Shown: in pieces, positions 23,978-31,115 of the stretch
Layout: each line of letters begins with the position of its first letter
Numbering within the stretch: the first letter of the stretch is position 1
NCBI GenBank assembly: GCA_001793825.1
Contig: MGIQ01000001.1
Location: forward strand, 1-40,188
Direction of reading: 5' to 3'
DNA: 40,188 bases
Source of the DNA: Candidatus Wolfebacteria bacterium RIFCSPLOWO2_01_FULL_38_11
Lineage (GTDB): Bacteria > Patescibacteriota > Minisyncoccia > UBA6257 > UBA9933
Notes under the pieces: model-generated
The model's database searches: none
The model's input: only the letters and a program-made list of their open reading frames with translations
What the model was told of the DNA's origin: nothing
Made by a program: the position numbers and the translations under genes

Positions 23978-25231
23978 ATGGAACCCGCTCAAAAAATAGC
24001 GAAGATTTTAAGGACTGATAAAGATATTATTGAAAAACTGGCTGAAAAAGCCGAGGCCTTAACTGATAAAGAAAATATTTTGGAAAAAATTGTTAAGGGA
24101 AACGAAGCGCTTATTAAAAATCGCCTTCAGCTTAAAGAATTGGGTTCAAGCATTTCTGCGGAAGAAATTTATAAGGCCTTAATCGATAAAATAAAAGAAG
24201 ACGACCTTCAGCTTTTCAAAGCTCTTGGCAAGCCGTCTTTTATGTTAAAAGAAGATGTTGATTTTGTTTTGGAAAAAGTAAAGGATTTGGTGGTGCCTGC
24301 AGAAGGATTTTTCCTTAAAAAAGAAAAAGCGGTTGAATTTCTGAAAAAAGAACCACCCCAAAAAGTGATTGATTATCTCGGTTATAAAAATGTTGATGAG
24401 TTAATCAGTCGGGAAGATATTTTTGAAATCTTCGCCGCTATAAGAATTTTCGAAGATACTAAATGGCTTAATGATGTTTTCTCAAAACAATATTTATCAT
24501 TAACGCCGAATGATTTCGAAAAAAGAATGATAGAGATGCGGTCACTAAGCCAAAAATGGGTTGGAGTGGCTCAAACCTTTTTAAAGAAAAAATATCAAAA
24601 CATCTCTCATCTGAAAGAACTCGGCTATATTTTTGTGATTCCGGTTGAACTGGGGATGCTGGGAGAGGTGACTAGAATGTTTTCTTTGGCTCTTCATTAC
24701 TTTTTTGAAGTAAAATTCAACTCCGAGCTTTTCGAAAAATTTGCGAGTGAACCAGCTACTTTCGGGAAAAATTTTGCTTCAGTGATTAAAGTGGAAATAA
24801 TTGATAATCGTCCGCCGGAAACCGATAAACTTCGCTGGTTAATTATTCCGAGATATCTGGCGCGATACGATGAAAATGATTGGCGGCTTTTTGAGCCTCA
24901 TATTTCGCCCGAAGCTCTTTATTGGAAAAAGGCGGAAGACGCTTTGGTTAATATCAATAAAGTTTTGAAGGATGTTTATGTTAATTTTCTTTTTTGGCAG
25001 GACCTTGATTGGGTTGGCGATTATTTTAAAACAAAGACCGGCATAGAATCTTTGGTGAGTTTTAATTTAGTTGACGCGATTATGGCCTTAATCAGAGAAA
25101 AGGAACTTGAAAAGTATCTTTATCATCATCAGGAATCTCTTTGGAATAAAATTTTTATCGAATATTTTGGGGAAGAGAAGTTTGAGAAATTAATTAAAGA
25201 AAATTTCATTAAAGGCTATTTTGAAATGTAA
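23978..25231 (+). CDS. large soluble protein of unknown function
   Basis: 417 aa, not recognised. It has no signal peptide and no membrane segment. The N-terminal 110 residues are helical and Lys/Glu-rich with LTDKENILEKI and KNRLQLKEL. The central part has a conserved-looking ELGMLGEVTRMFSLALHYFFE (about 227-247), and the C-terminal part is rich in Trp and aromatic residues (RWLIIPRYLARYDENDWRLFEPHISPEA). It follows pcm by 18 nt and ends in a strong terminator, so pcm and this gene form a likely operon. It may be a lineage-specific enzyme; nothing catalytic is evident. Confidence 0.75.
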   Translation: MEPAQKIAKILRTDKDIIEKLAEKAEALTDKENILEKIVKGNEALIKNRLQLKELGSSISAEEIYKALIDKIKEDDLQLFKALGKPSFMLKEDVDFVLEKVKDLVVPAEGFFLKKEKAVEFLKKEPPQKVIDYLGYKNVDELISREDIFEIFAAIRIFEDTKWLNDVFSKQYLSLTPNDFEKRMIEMRSLSQKWVGVAQTFLKKKYQNISHLKELGYIFVIPVELGMLGEVTRMFSLALHYFFEVKFNSELFEKFASEPATFGKNFASVIKVEIIDNRPPETDKLRWLIIPRYLARYDENDWRLFEPHISPEALYWKKAEDALVNINKVLKDVYVNFLFWQDLDWVGDYFKTKTGIESLVSFNLVDAIMALIREKELEKYLYHHQESLWNKIFIEYFGEEKFEKLIKENFIKGYFEM

Positions 25232-25240
25232 AAATTTAGT

Positions 25241-25277
25241 AATATAAAATCGCTCCGTTACGGAGCGATTTTATATT
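25241..25277. terminator. terminator after the unknown 417-aa protein
   Basis: Perfect 17-bp stem (25241-25257 against 25261-25277, core CGCTCCG/CGGAGCG) with a TTA loop, A/T-rich at its base, able to act on both strands. Confidence 0.85.
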
Positions 25278-25285
25278 GAATTATC

Positions 25286-25327
25286 GGGCTGCCATCCTTC
25301 GCTAAAGCTACGGACTGGCAATCGCCC
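25286..25327. repeat. GC-rich palindrome with TTCGCTAAAGCT core
   Basis: GGGC/GCCC and GCC/GGC stems around TTCGCTAAAGCTAC. On the minus strand it carries a second copy of GGCAGCCCGA, the 3' end of the nearby tRNA-Pro shell, 43 nt downstream of the first. Confidence 0.5.
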
Positions 25328-25373
25328 TTATTTCATTCGGGCTGCCGAGAATTGAACTCGGACCTCGTGCCTG

Positions 25374-25404
25374 CCCCGTAGCGAGCTTCGCTCTGCTACC
25401 GGGG
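25374..25404. repeat. palindrome within the tRNA-Pro insertion
   Basis: CCCCG/CGGGG, TAGC/GCTA and GAGC/GCTC stems stacked with single-base bulges; core AGCGAGCTTCGCT. The same palindrome family as at 22478 and 25286. Confidence 0.55.
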
Positions 25405-25413
25405 TTCCCAAAC

Positions 25414-25524
25414 CCCCACACTAAAAATTTATTTATCGGAGAGCCGAGAATCGAACTCGGACCTCGTGTTCCCAAAACACGTATACTACCACTATACTAC
25501 TCTCCGTTTAATTTTAGTGCGGGG
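25414..25524 (-). repeat. 13-bp inverted repeat enclosing tRNA-Pro
   Basis: On the minus strand CCCCGCACTAAAA (25524-25512) pairs with TTTTAGTGTGGGG (25426-25414), 13 bp with one G-U. The arms lie 5 nt before and 9 nt after the complete tRNA-Pro. The GGGG of the second arm can instead pair with CCCC just downstream, around a TTTGGGA loop like that of the tRNA itself. Confidence 0.8.
25436..25506 (-). tRNA. tRNA-Pro (anticodon TGG)
   Basis: Acceptor CGGAGAG/CTCTCCG with discriminator A and the C1-G72 pair normal for tRNA-Pro; D-arm GTAT/GTAT with terminal G-U pairs; anticodon stem CGTGT/ACACG with loop TTTGGGA (anticodon TGG); T-arm CCGAG/CTCGG. CCA is not encoded. It is enclosed in the insertion of a second tRNA-Pro-like sequence. 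Confidence 0.94.
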
Positions 25525-25574
25525 CTAACGCACGTATTACTACCACTATACTACAGCCCGCTTTTGGTATTGAA

Positions 25575-25603
25575 ATTTTAAGCCAAAAAAATTATATTGT
25601 AAA
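25575..25603 (-). promoter_or_regulatory. promoter of the nested tRNA-Pro unit
   Basis: On the minus strand TTTACA (25603-25598), a 17-nt spacer and TAAAAT (25580-25575). Its predicted start is a few nt before the shell's first base, so shell and inner tRNA would be one transcript. Confidence 0.6.
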
Positions 25604-25625
25604 CACGTATTTGAATGAATAAATT

Positions 25626-25697
25626 GCCCTTGTAGCTCAATGGATAGAGCAGTGCTCTTCTAAGGCATTGATGCGGGTTCGATTCCTGCCGAGGGCA
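25626..25697 (+). tRNA. tRNA-Arg (anticodon TCT)
   Basis: Acceptor GCCCTTG/CGAGGGC (one G-U), D-arm GCTC/GAGC, anticodon loop CTTCTAA (anticodon TCT), T-arm GCGGG/CCTGC. Decodes AGA/AGG. CCA is not encoded. Confidence 0.95.
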
Positions 25698-25708
25698 CTT
25701 AAGTATAT

Positions 25709-25780
25709 GCCGCGGTAGCTCAGTGGTAGAGCGAAGGTCTGAAGAACCTTGCGTCGGGTGTTCGATTCACCCCCGCGGCA
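25709..25780 (+). tRNA. tRNA-Phe (anticodon GAA)
   Basis: Acceptor GCCGCGG/CCGCGGC, D-arm GCTC/GAGC, anticodon stem AAGGT/ACCTT with loop CTGAAGA (anticodon GAA), T-arm GGGTG/CACCC. It is 11 nt after tRNA-Arg, so the two are probably one transcript. CCA is not encoded. Confidence 0.95.
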
Positions 25781-25781
25781 C

Positions 25782-25822
25782 ACAACAAAAACAACTCAAT
25801 GATATTGAGTTGTTTTTGTTGT
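25782..25822. terminator. shared terminator of tRNA-Phe and pth
   Basis: A perfect 18-19-bp hairpin (25782-25800 against 25804-25822) with a GAT loop between convergent units. The T-rich 3' arm serves both strands. The last eight codons and the stop of pth lie in it. Confidence 0.85.
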
Positions 25823-26317
25823 AAATATTTCTTTTACCGCTTTTTCAAAAACTTTCTCTAAGATTCCCCTGTCTTTTTTGCTTATCTTTTTTAGAACAAA
25901 TTCAATTGCCTTTTTCCTGACTACTTTCTTCTTACTACTTACCACTCTAATAGGGCGAATTCCAATTCTCAATCTCCAGAATTTTTTGGTTTTTAATGAT
26001 TTTATAATTGATTCCACTCCATTATGTCCGGCGCTTCCCCGAGCAAAAGCGATTTTATATTTTCCTAATTCAATGTCGGAATCGTCATGGACAATTAAAA
26101 TTCCTTCCGGTTTGGCGCCGGATTTTTTCAGCGCTTTACTGACAAATTTCCCTGATTCATTCATATAAACATCGCTTTTTAAAATTTGGCATTGAATGTC
26201 TGATATTTGATGCGTATTAAGATAGTCAGTAAATAGAAAGCCCGCATTATGGTAGGTATTTTGATATTCTTTCCCCGGATTTCCCAGTCCGATAATAATT
26301 GTGGGCTTGATTTCCAT
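25796..26317 (-). CDS. pth: peptidyl-tRNA hydrolase, short form
   Basis: 173 aa. Recycles tRNA by cleaving peptidyl-tRNA. Family residues present: N13 in GLGNPG, the catalytic H23 (TYHNAG, with Tyr where Arg is usual), N53 (YMNESG), D78-D79 (HDDSD) and N99 (GHNGVESII). H23 to N53 is 30 residues against 48 in E. coli, so about 18 residues of the loop between them are missing. The C-terminus (TTKTTQYH) is encoded by the terminator hairpin. It is divergent from lepB with only 29 nt between starts. Confidence 0.93.
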   Translation of the reverse strand: MEIKPTIIIGLGNPGKEYQNTYHNAGFLFTDYLNTHQISDIQCQILKSDVYMNESGKFVSKALKKSGAKPEGILIVHDDSDIELGKYKIAFARGSAGHNGVESIIKSLKTKKFWRLRIGIRPIRVVSSKKKVVRKKAIEFVLKKISKKDRGILEKVFEKAVKEIFTTKTTQYH

Positions 26318-26334
26318 AGTTTTAATTATATAAT
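26307..26334 (+). promoter_or_regulatory. lepB promoter
   Basis: TTGATT (26307-26312), 16 nt, TATAAT (26329-26334). Predicted start near 26341, giving a leader of about 6 nt. The -35 lies in the pth start region. Confidence 0.55.
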
Positions 26335-26346
26335 AAAGTCAAAATT

Positions 26347-26898
26347 ATGAAATCGCTTCTCTACGCCATTTGGGAAACCGTTGAGGTGGCTCTAGTGGCA
26401 ATTGTTTCCGTTTTAATAATCCGATATTTTTTAATCCAACCTTTTTTGGTCAACGGCGCTTCAATGGAGCCGAATTTTCGCGACGGTGATTATCTTTTAA
26501 TAGATGAAGTTTCTTACAAATTTAATAAACCGGAAAGGGGAGAGGTGATAGTTTTCCGCTATCCCGGAGATGAAAGTTTTTTTTACATTAAAAGGATTAT
26601 CGGCCTGCCCAATGAGACAATAGAAATAAGCGATGGCCAGATAAAAATTTCAAACGCAGAAAATCCGAAAGGTTTTACTTTGGAAGAAAAATATTTGCCT
26701 TTTAATTTGGATACCGAGAGTAAAACCAGAAAAATCTCCCTAAAAGACAATGAATATTTTGTAATGGGAGATAACCGCAATTTTAGTTTTGATTCTCGCA
26801 GTTGGGGCCCGCTCGAAGAAAATGAAATTATTGGATTGGTTCGTTTAAGGCTCTGGCCTTTAAATACTGTGATGGCTTTTGAAAAACCGATTTACTAA
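26347..26898 (+). CDS. lepB: signal peptidase I
   Basis: 183 aa. One N-terminal membrane segment (about 10-31), then the outward-facing catalytic domain with the Ser-Lys dyad: S39 (NGASMEP) and K82 (FYIKRIIGLP). The later box MGDNRNFSFDSRSWGPL is intact. It cuts signal peptides from exported proteins such as the repeat proteins and copper proteins here. It is first in a run that continues into hisS, 4 nt after its stop. Confidence 0.96.
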   Translation: MKSLLYAIWETVEVALVAIVSVLIIRYFLIQPFLVNGASMEPNFRDGDYLLIDEVSYKFNKPERGEVIVFRYPGDESFFYIKRIIGLPNETIEISDGQIKISNAENPKGFTLEEKYLPFNLDTESKTRKISLKDNEYFVMGDNRNFSFDSRSWGPLEENEIIGLVRLRLWPLNTVMAFEKPIY

Positions 26899-26902
26899 AA
26901 AT

Positions 26903-28207
26903 ATGGCGAAAAAATCCCCCAAAAATAAATCTGTCAAAGGCAAAATTCTGCCTCAATCTCCAAAAGGCATGCATGATATTTTGCCGGAAGAACAGCCTCG
27001 TTGGGAAAAAATCCGCGGCATGCTTTATAAAATCGCCGACGCTTTTAATTTTTTAAGGATTGACACGCCGATTATGGAAAGGGCCGAAATTTTTGAACGC
27101 AGCGGAGAAGCGACTGATTTAGTGGAAAAGCAAATGTATTTTGTAAAGACCAAGGGTGAAGACCGCTTTGTTCTGCGGCCCGAGGCAACCGCTTCAATAA
27201 TGAGGGCGTATTTTCAAAACGGACTCAGTAAAATTTCCCAACCATTAAAACTTTTCTACATCGGCCCGATGTTTCGCTATGAACAGCCGCAGGCCGGCCG
27301 TTTCCGCCAATTTCATCAGATTGGTTTCGAGATAATCGGCGATGAAGACGATTCTATTTATGATGCCCAAATTATTTTGGCCTCTTTCCGGCTGATCGAA
27401 GAATTAAAAATAAAAAATCTTATAATCCAGATTAACAGCATCGGCTGTCGGCAATGCCGCCATGCTTACATAAAAAAATTGGAGGAATATTATAAAAACA
27501 AACAAGATGAAATCTGCAAAAACTGCCGCCAAAGATTGGCTACTCGGCCTCTGCGCTTGCTTGATTGCAAGGAAGAAAAATGCCAGCCGATAAAAATGGA
27601 AGCGCCGCTTATTGTTGATAAACTTTGCAATAATTGTAAAAGGCAATTCAAATCAACCTTGGAATATTTAGACAGCCTTTCTTTGCCTTATAGTCTTAAT
27701 CCTTATCTTGTCAGAGGCCTTGATTATTACAATGGCGTTGTTTTTGAAATTATTTCAGAAGTTCCTGAATTAAATTTCGCGTTGGCTGCCGGCGGCCGCT
27801 ATGATTATCTTTCGGAAATGCTCGGCGAAAAAAAGGTTTGTGCAGTGGGTTCGGCCGTTGGCATTGAGCGTTTAATAGAAGCAATGAGGTTTTATGATAT
27901 TCCGGGCCAATTACGAAATGAAGCAAAAGTATTTTTGGCTTATATTGGAGAAGAAGCCAAGAAAAAAAGCCTTTTTGTTATTGAAGAATTAAGAAAAGCC
28001 GGCATTAAAACCATTGAATCTTTTATTAAGGAATCATTAAAATCCCAACTTAGAGTAGCTGATAAAAAAGAGGTAAAAATTACTTTGATTTTCGGCCAAA
28101 AAGAAGTTTTTGAAGAGTCGGTGATTATTAGGAATATGGAAACAGGCAATCAGGAGACAGTTCCTTTAATTAGAGTTGTTGAAGAAGTTAAAAGAAGACT
28201 GCATTAA
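26903..28207 (+). CDS. hisS: histidyl-tRNA synthetase
   Basis: 434 aa from the ATG at 26903, which follows the lepB stop by 4 nt; an in-frame ATG at 26879 would overlap lepB. Class II motifs: KGMHDILP at the start, motif 2 (FYIGPMFRYEQPQAGRFRQFHQ), and the His-specific GLDYYNGVVFE and AAGGRYDYL. The insertion domain has four Cys pairs or near pairs (CRQC, CKNC, CKEEKC, CNNC), as in HisRS of many bacteria, which suggests zinc. A C-terminal anticodon-binding domain follows. Confidence 0.96.
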   Translation: MAKKSPKNKSVKGKILPQSPKGMHDILPEEQPRWEKIRGMLYKIADAFNFLRIDTPIMERAEIFERSGEATDLVEKQMYFVKTKGEDRFVLRPEATASIMRAYFQNGLSKISQPLKLFYIGPMFRYEQPQAGRFRQFHQIGFEIIGDEDDSIYDAQIILASFRLIEELKIKNLIIQINSIGCRQCRHAYIKKLEEYYKNKQDEICKNCRQRLATRPLRLLDCKEEKCQPIKMEAPLIVDKLCNNCKRQFKSTLEYLDSLSLPYSLNPYLVRGLDYYNGVVFEIISEVPELNFALAAGGRYDYLSEMLGEKKVCAVGSAVGIERLIEAMRFYDIPGQLRNEAKVFLAYIGEEAKKKSLFVIEELRKAGIKTIESFIKESLKSQLRVADKKEVKITLIFGQKEVFEESVIIRNMETGNQETVPLIRVVEEVKRRLH

Positions 28208-28215
28208 ATTGAATT

Positions 28216-28569
28216 ATGGCCGATTGCGTATTTTGCAAAATCATAAATAAAGAAATACCGGCGGAAATTATCTATGAAGATAATGAAATGATTGCCTTCA
28301 AAGATATTAATCCATCGGCACCCTTGCATTATTTAATTGTCCCTAAAGAGCACATTCAATCAATAATGAGTTTGGAAAATAATCATGGAGAAATAATTTC
28401 TAAAATAATTTTTACTGCCAAAAAAGTCGCTGAAAAAGCCGGCCTTAAAGGCTATAAATTAGTTTTTAATGTCGGCCGGGAAGGAGGGCAAATTATAAAT
28501 CATTTGCACTTGCATTTGCTTGGCGGTTGGACAAAACAGAGCGACATTGATTTAATGCCTCATCCATAG
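28216..28569 (+). CDS. HIT family nucleotide hydrolase
   Basis: 117 aa. The catalytic triad motif HLHLHLLGGW (about 95-104) fits H-x-H-x-H-xx, and CVFCKIINKEIPAEIIYED at the N-terminus is standard for Hint/HinT-type proteins, with CxxC able to bind zinc. The family hydrolyses AMP- or GMP-linked phosphoramidates. It follows hisS by 8 nt. Its stop codon is the first base of an 83-bp inverted-repeat element. Confidence 0.93.
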   Translation: MADCVFCKIINKEIPAEIIYEDNEMIAFKDINPSAPLHYLIVPKEHIQSIMSLENNHGEIISKIIFTAKKVAEKAGLKGYKLVFNVGREGGQIINHLHLHLLGGWTKQSDIDLMPHP

Positions 28570-28651
28570 ACCCCTATCCCCATATTAATCTGCCTTGATC
28601 TATTTCATTTTGGCTAACAACGCGTCTAGAGGTTAATATGAGGATAGGGTC
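28569..28651. repeat. 83-bp inverted-repeat element before rpsU
   Basis: Arms 28569-28588 and 28633-28651 are complementary over 19 nt with one bulge and one mismatch (GACCCTATCC and CATATTAA blocks). The 44-nt centre has no ORF. No T run follows. Could be a small mobile repeat or a structured leader of rpsU. Confidence 0.6.
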
Positions 28652-28691
28652 ACTGGACAAATAAATAAATCAGCAATATACTGATTCAATT

Positions 28692-28904
28692 ATGATTGAA
28701 GTTAAAAGAAAAGAAGGCGAATCAATCAACGCATTCTTATATCGCTTTACCACCAAAATAAAACAAAGCGGCATTTTGATTGAAGCGAAAAAACGGCGCT
28801 ATCGCAATCGGCCGGTCAGTAAAATTAAAAGAAAACTCTCAGCCCTTCATCGCGAACAAAAGAAAAAAGAATTCAGGAAAGCTAGAAAAATGGGTCTTGC
28901 CTAA
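28692..28904 (+). CDS. rpsU: ribosomal protein S21
   Basis: 70 aa, typical length. VKRKEGESINAFLYRFTTKIKQSGILIEAKKRRY is the S21 signature region; the tail is strongly basic. It sits on the 30S platform and helps initiation. yqeY-like follows 9 nt later, the common rpsU-yqeY order. Confidence 0.95.
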   Translation: MIEVKRKEGESINAFLYRFTTKIKQSGILIEAKKRRYRNRPVSKIKRKLSALHREQKKKEFRKARKMGLA

Positions 28905-28913
28905 ATTTTCTTT

Positions 28914-29375
28914 ATGACTCTTGTAGAGCAAATAAACAGCGACTTAAAAGAATTCTTAAAAGCCGGCAAATCTTTCGAAGCCGGCGTTTTAAGAATGATT
29001 ATTGCGTCTTTCAAAAATAAAGAAATAGAAAAAAGGGGAAATGGCCAGGACATAAATCTTTCCCAAGAAGAAGTAATTGATATTCTGGCAAAAGAATATA
29101 AAAAAAGGAAAGAGGCAATGGAGATTTATACTGGGGCCGGCCGCGCCAATTTGGCCGAAAAAGAAAAGCAAGAAACGGAAATAATAAAAAATTATCTGCC
29201 CGAGCAAATGAGCGCTCCAGAGATAGAAAAATCAGTTATGGAAATAATTGAAAAACTCGGCGCCTCCGGACAAAAAGATTTCGGGAAAGTTATGGGGCAA
29301 GCGGTAAAAGAATTAAAAGGCAAAGCCGATTCAGCTGTAATCAGCGAAATTGTCAAAACCAAACTTGGAAATTGA
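28914..29375 (+). CDS. YqeY-like (GatB/YqeY domain) protein
   Basis: 153 aa, full length for the family. Landmarks: LRMIIASFKNKEIEK, SQEEVIDILAKEYKKRKEA, EIIKNYLPEQMS, and a C-terminal KDFGKVMGQAVKELKGKADSAVISEIVK. The domain is shared with the tail of GatB of the tRNA amidotransferase and binds tRNA there; the stand-alone role is unknown. Neighbours on both sides are translation genes. Confidence 0.92.
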   Translation: MTLVEQINSDLKEFLKAGKSFEAGVLRMIIASFKNKEIEKRGNGQDINLSQEEVIDILAKEYKKRKEAMEIYTGAGRANLAEKEKQETEIIKNYLPEQMSAPEIEKSVMEIIEKLGASGQKDFGKVMGQAVKELKGKADSAVISEIVKTKLGN

Positions 29376-29379
29376 TAAA

Positions 29380-29799
29380 ATGAAAAATCGAGCAGTAGTT
29401 GCCAGTTTGGATAAGAGATTTAATAAACAAAAGGATAAAATCAGAAAAGCATCTCTAGAAATTCTGAAAATCCTAAACCAAAAAAGCGTCTTGGTTGAAA
29501 TTTATTTGGCTAGCGGCGCAAAAATGCGGATTTTAAACAGAAGATTTAAGGGAAAAGACAAGCCCACCGACATTTTAAGCTTTCCCGAGCCGAGAAACTT
29601 CCCTCATCCGGGGTTAAAATTAAGAAATCTTGGAGAAATTTATCTTTATTTAGATTATTTTCGGAAAAATCTGGTGAGACATGATTACCGTTATTTATTA
29701 ACTCATGGCATTCTTCATTTGCTTGGTTATGACCATAAGAAAAAAAATGATAGAATTAAAATGAATAAAAAAGAGCAATTGGTGATTAAAAAATTATGA
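29380..29799 (+). CDS. ybeY: endoribonuclease YbeY
   Basis: 139 aa from the ATG at 29380, which starts 4 nt after the previous stop; the in-frame ATG at 29350 would overlap it by 26 nt. The zinc motif is exact: HGILHLLGYDH. Upstream are LNRRFKGKDKPTDILSFP and GEIYLYLD, also family landmarks. The enzyme acts in 16S rRNA maturation and ribosome quality control. Its TGA overlaps the ftsA ATG (ATGA). Confidence 0.95.
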   Translation: MKNRAVVASLDKRFNKQKDKIRKASLEILKILNQKSVLVEIYLASGAKMRILNRRFKGKDKPTDILSFPEPRNFPHPGLKLRNLGEIYLYLDYFRKNLVRHDYRYLLTHGILHLLGYDHKKKNDRIKMNKKEQLVIKKL

Positions 29800-31052
29800 A
29801 TTTTGCCATTTTAGATATCGGTTCTTATCAAATAAAATCATTAGTGGCTGAACTAAATAGAGACGGCAAATTATCTTTGCGGGATATTTTTAAAGAAATT
29901 TCTACAGGCATTCGCCGAGGGGAAATTATCGATAATAACGACGTCATTGTTTCGCTCGAGAAAATTTTTAAAAGAATAAAGGAAAATAACAGATTAGCCC
30001 TTAAAAATGTTTTTGTTAATGTTGGCGGAAGTAATATTCGCTGCCAAAATTCCAAAGGCATTGTGGCGGTTTCCCGCGCTGATAATGAAATTTCTCAAGA
30101 AGATATTGATCGTGTCGTTAAGGCTTCTCAAGCCATCAAGCTTCCGCCTAATCGGATGATTATGCATGCCATTACTCAGGAATTCGTTGTTGACGGAATA
30201 GGCGACATTAGAGAACCTCTGGGAATGAACGGCACGCGCTTAGAGGTCAACAGTTTGATTATTGATGCATTTTCTCCGAATGTAAAAAATATTTTAAATA
30301 CTTTGGAAAAACTTGGAGCGAGTGTCAGCGGATTGATTTATAATCCGTTGGCTGCCAGCCGTTCAGTTTTAACAAAACACCAGAAAGATCTTGGAACAGT
30401 CTTAATTGATATTGGTTTTGGCACAACTTCAATGAGCGTTTATGAAGAAGGTAAGCTTTTGCATATTGCCAGCTTTCCGATTGGTTCCGGCAACATTACT
30501 AGAGATTTGGCAATTGGTTTGAAATGTTCAATGAAATTGGCTGAGCTTATTAAAATAGTTTTCGGCCGCGCCATTACTAATAATATTTCTAATAAAGAAA
30601 AAATCACGGCAGAACTTATTGAAGAGAAAAGCGGCATTGACGTGGCTGACCTTGACAAGAATTTTAAAGCCAATGTTTCCAGCCGCTTTGTCGCTGAAAT
30701 AATCGAAAGCCGCTTGTCGGAAATTTTTGAACTTATCAATGGCGAGCTTAAAGCAATTCATCGTTTTGGCCAATTGCCCGGCGGCGCTATTATTTGCGGC
30801 GGGGGGGCAAAAATGCCGGAGATTGTTAATTTGGCAAAAAGCGAATTAAAATTAATGTCGGAAATCGGTTTTCCGGAAACTGATAATTTTGAAATTATTC
30901 AGCCGGATATCTCGAATCAGATCAATGATCCGGAATTTGCCACTGCTTTGGGTTTGCTCTATTGGGCATTGGATCAAAATTTTAAAGACAATAATTGGTC
31001 CTCTGGCGAAAGAATTTCCTTAAAGAAAATTTTTAAATACTTTATGCCTTAA
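29796..31052 (+). CDS. ftsA: cell division protein FtsA
   Basis: 418 aa, actin-fold ATPase that ties FtsZ to the membrane. Landmarks: ILDIGSYQIKSLVAE (phosphate 1), VNVGGSNI, the phosphate 2 strand VLIDIGFGTTSMSVYE, SFPIGSGNITRDLA, and the adenosine motif GGAIICGGGAKMPEI. The C-terminal membrane-binding helix is short and basic (ISLKKIFKYFMP). It overlaps ybeY by 4 nt; ftsZ lies 1.3 kb downstream beyond plsC and a receiver gene. Confidence 0.93.
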   Translation: MNFAILDIGSYQIKSLVAELNRDGKLSLRDIFKEISTGIRRGEIIDNNDVIVSLEKIFKRIKENNRLALKNVFVNVGGSNIRCQNSKGIVAVSRADNEISQEDIDRVVKASQAIKLPPNRMIMHAITQEFVVDGIGDIREPLGMNGTRLEVNSLIIDAFSPNVKNILNTLEKLGASVSGLIYNPLAASRSVLTKHQKDLGTVLIDIGFGTTSMSVYEEGKLLHIASFPIGSGNITRDLAIGLKCSMKLAELIKIVFGRAITNNISNKEKITAELIEEKSGIDVADLDKNFKANVSSRFVAEIIESRLSEIFELINGELKAIHRFGQLPGGAIICGGGAKMPEIVNLAKSELKLMSEIGFPETDNFEIIQPDISNQINDPEFATALGLLYWALDQNFKDNNWSSGERISLKKIFKYFMP

Positions 31053-31080
31053 TGGCAAAATAGCTGTCCTATAAGCAATC

Positions 31081-31108
31081 TTTACAAAAATCCTAAAAAT
31101 TGTATACT
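31081..31108 (+). promoter_or_regulatory. plsC promoter, apparently leaderless
   Basis: TTTACA (31081-31086), 16 nt, TATACT (31103-31108) preceded by TG. Start would fall at about 31115, one base before the ATG. Confidence 0.6.
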
Positions 31109-31115
31109 TTAATAA

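Larger units (their letters stand above)
25337..25560 (-). other. interrupted tRNA-Pro-like gene (shell) containing another tRNA
   Basis: On the minus strand: acceptor CGGGCTG (25560-25554), TA, D-arm and anticodon-stem strand CGTGC (25534-25530), then a 159-nt insertion (25529-25371), then GCACG (25370-25366), the variable region, a T-arm CCGAG/CTCGG and the acceptor strand CAGCCCG with discriminator A (25344-25337). D-arm, anticodon stem and T-arm are nearly identical to the enclosed tRNA-Pro, while the acceptor stem differs at several positions and still pairs perfectly. The loop ends do not give a Pro anticodon by simple joining, so it may be an intron-bearing gene, a decayed duplicate or a structured precursor. 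Confidence 0.65.

Noticed and set aside
25371-25529. group I intron or archaeal bulge-helix-bulge intron in the tRNA-Pro shell
   Set aside because: The insertion is too short outside the inner tRNA for a group I core, and no strict 3-nt bulge, 4-bp helix, 3-nt bulge is visible. Simple joins do not yield a Pro anticodon.
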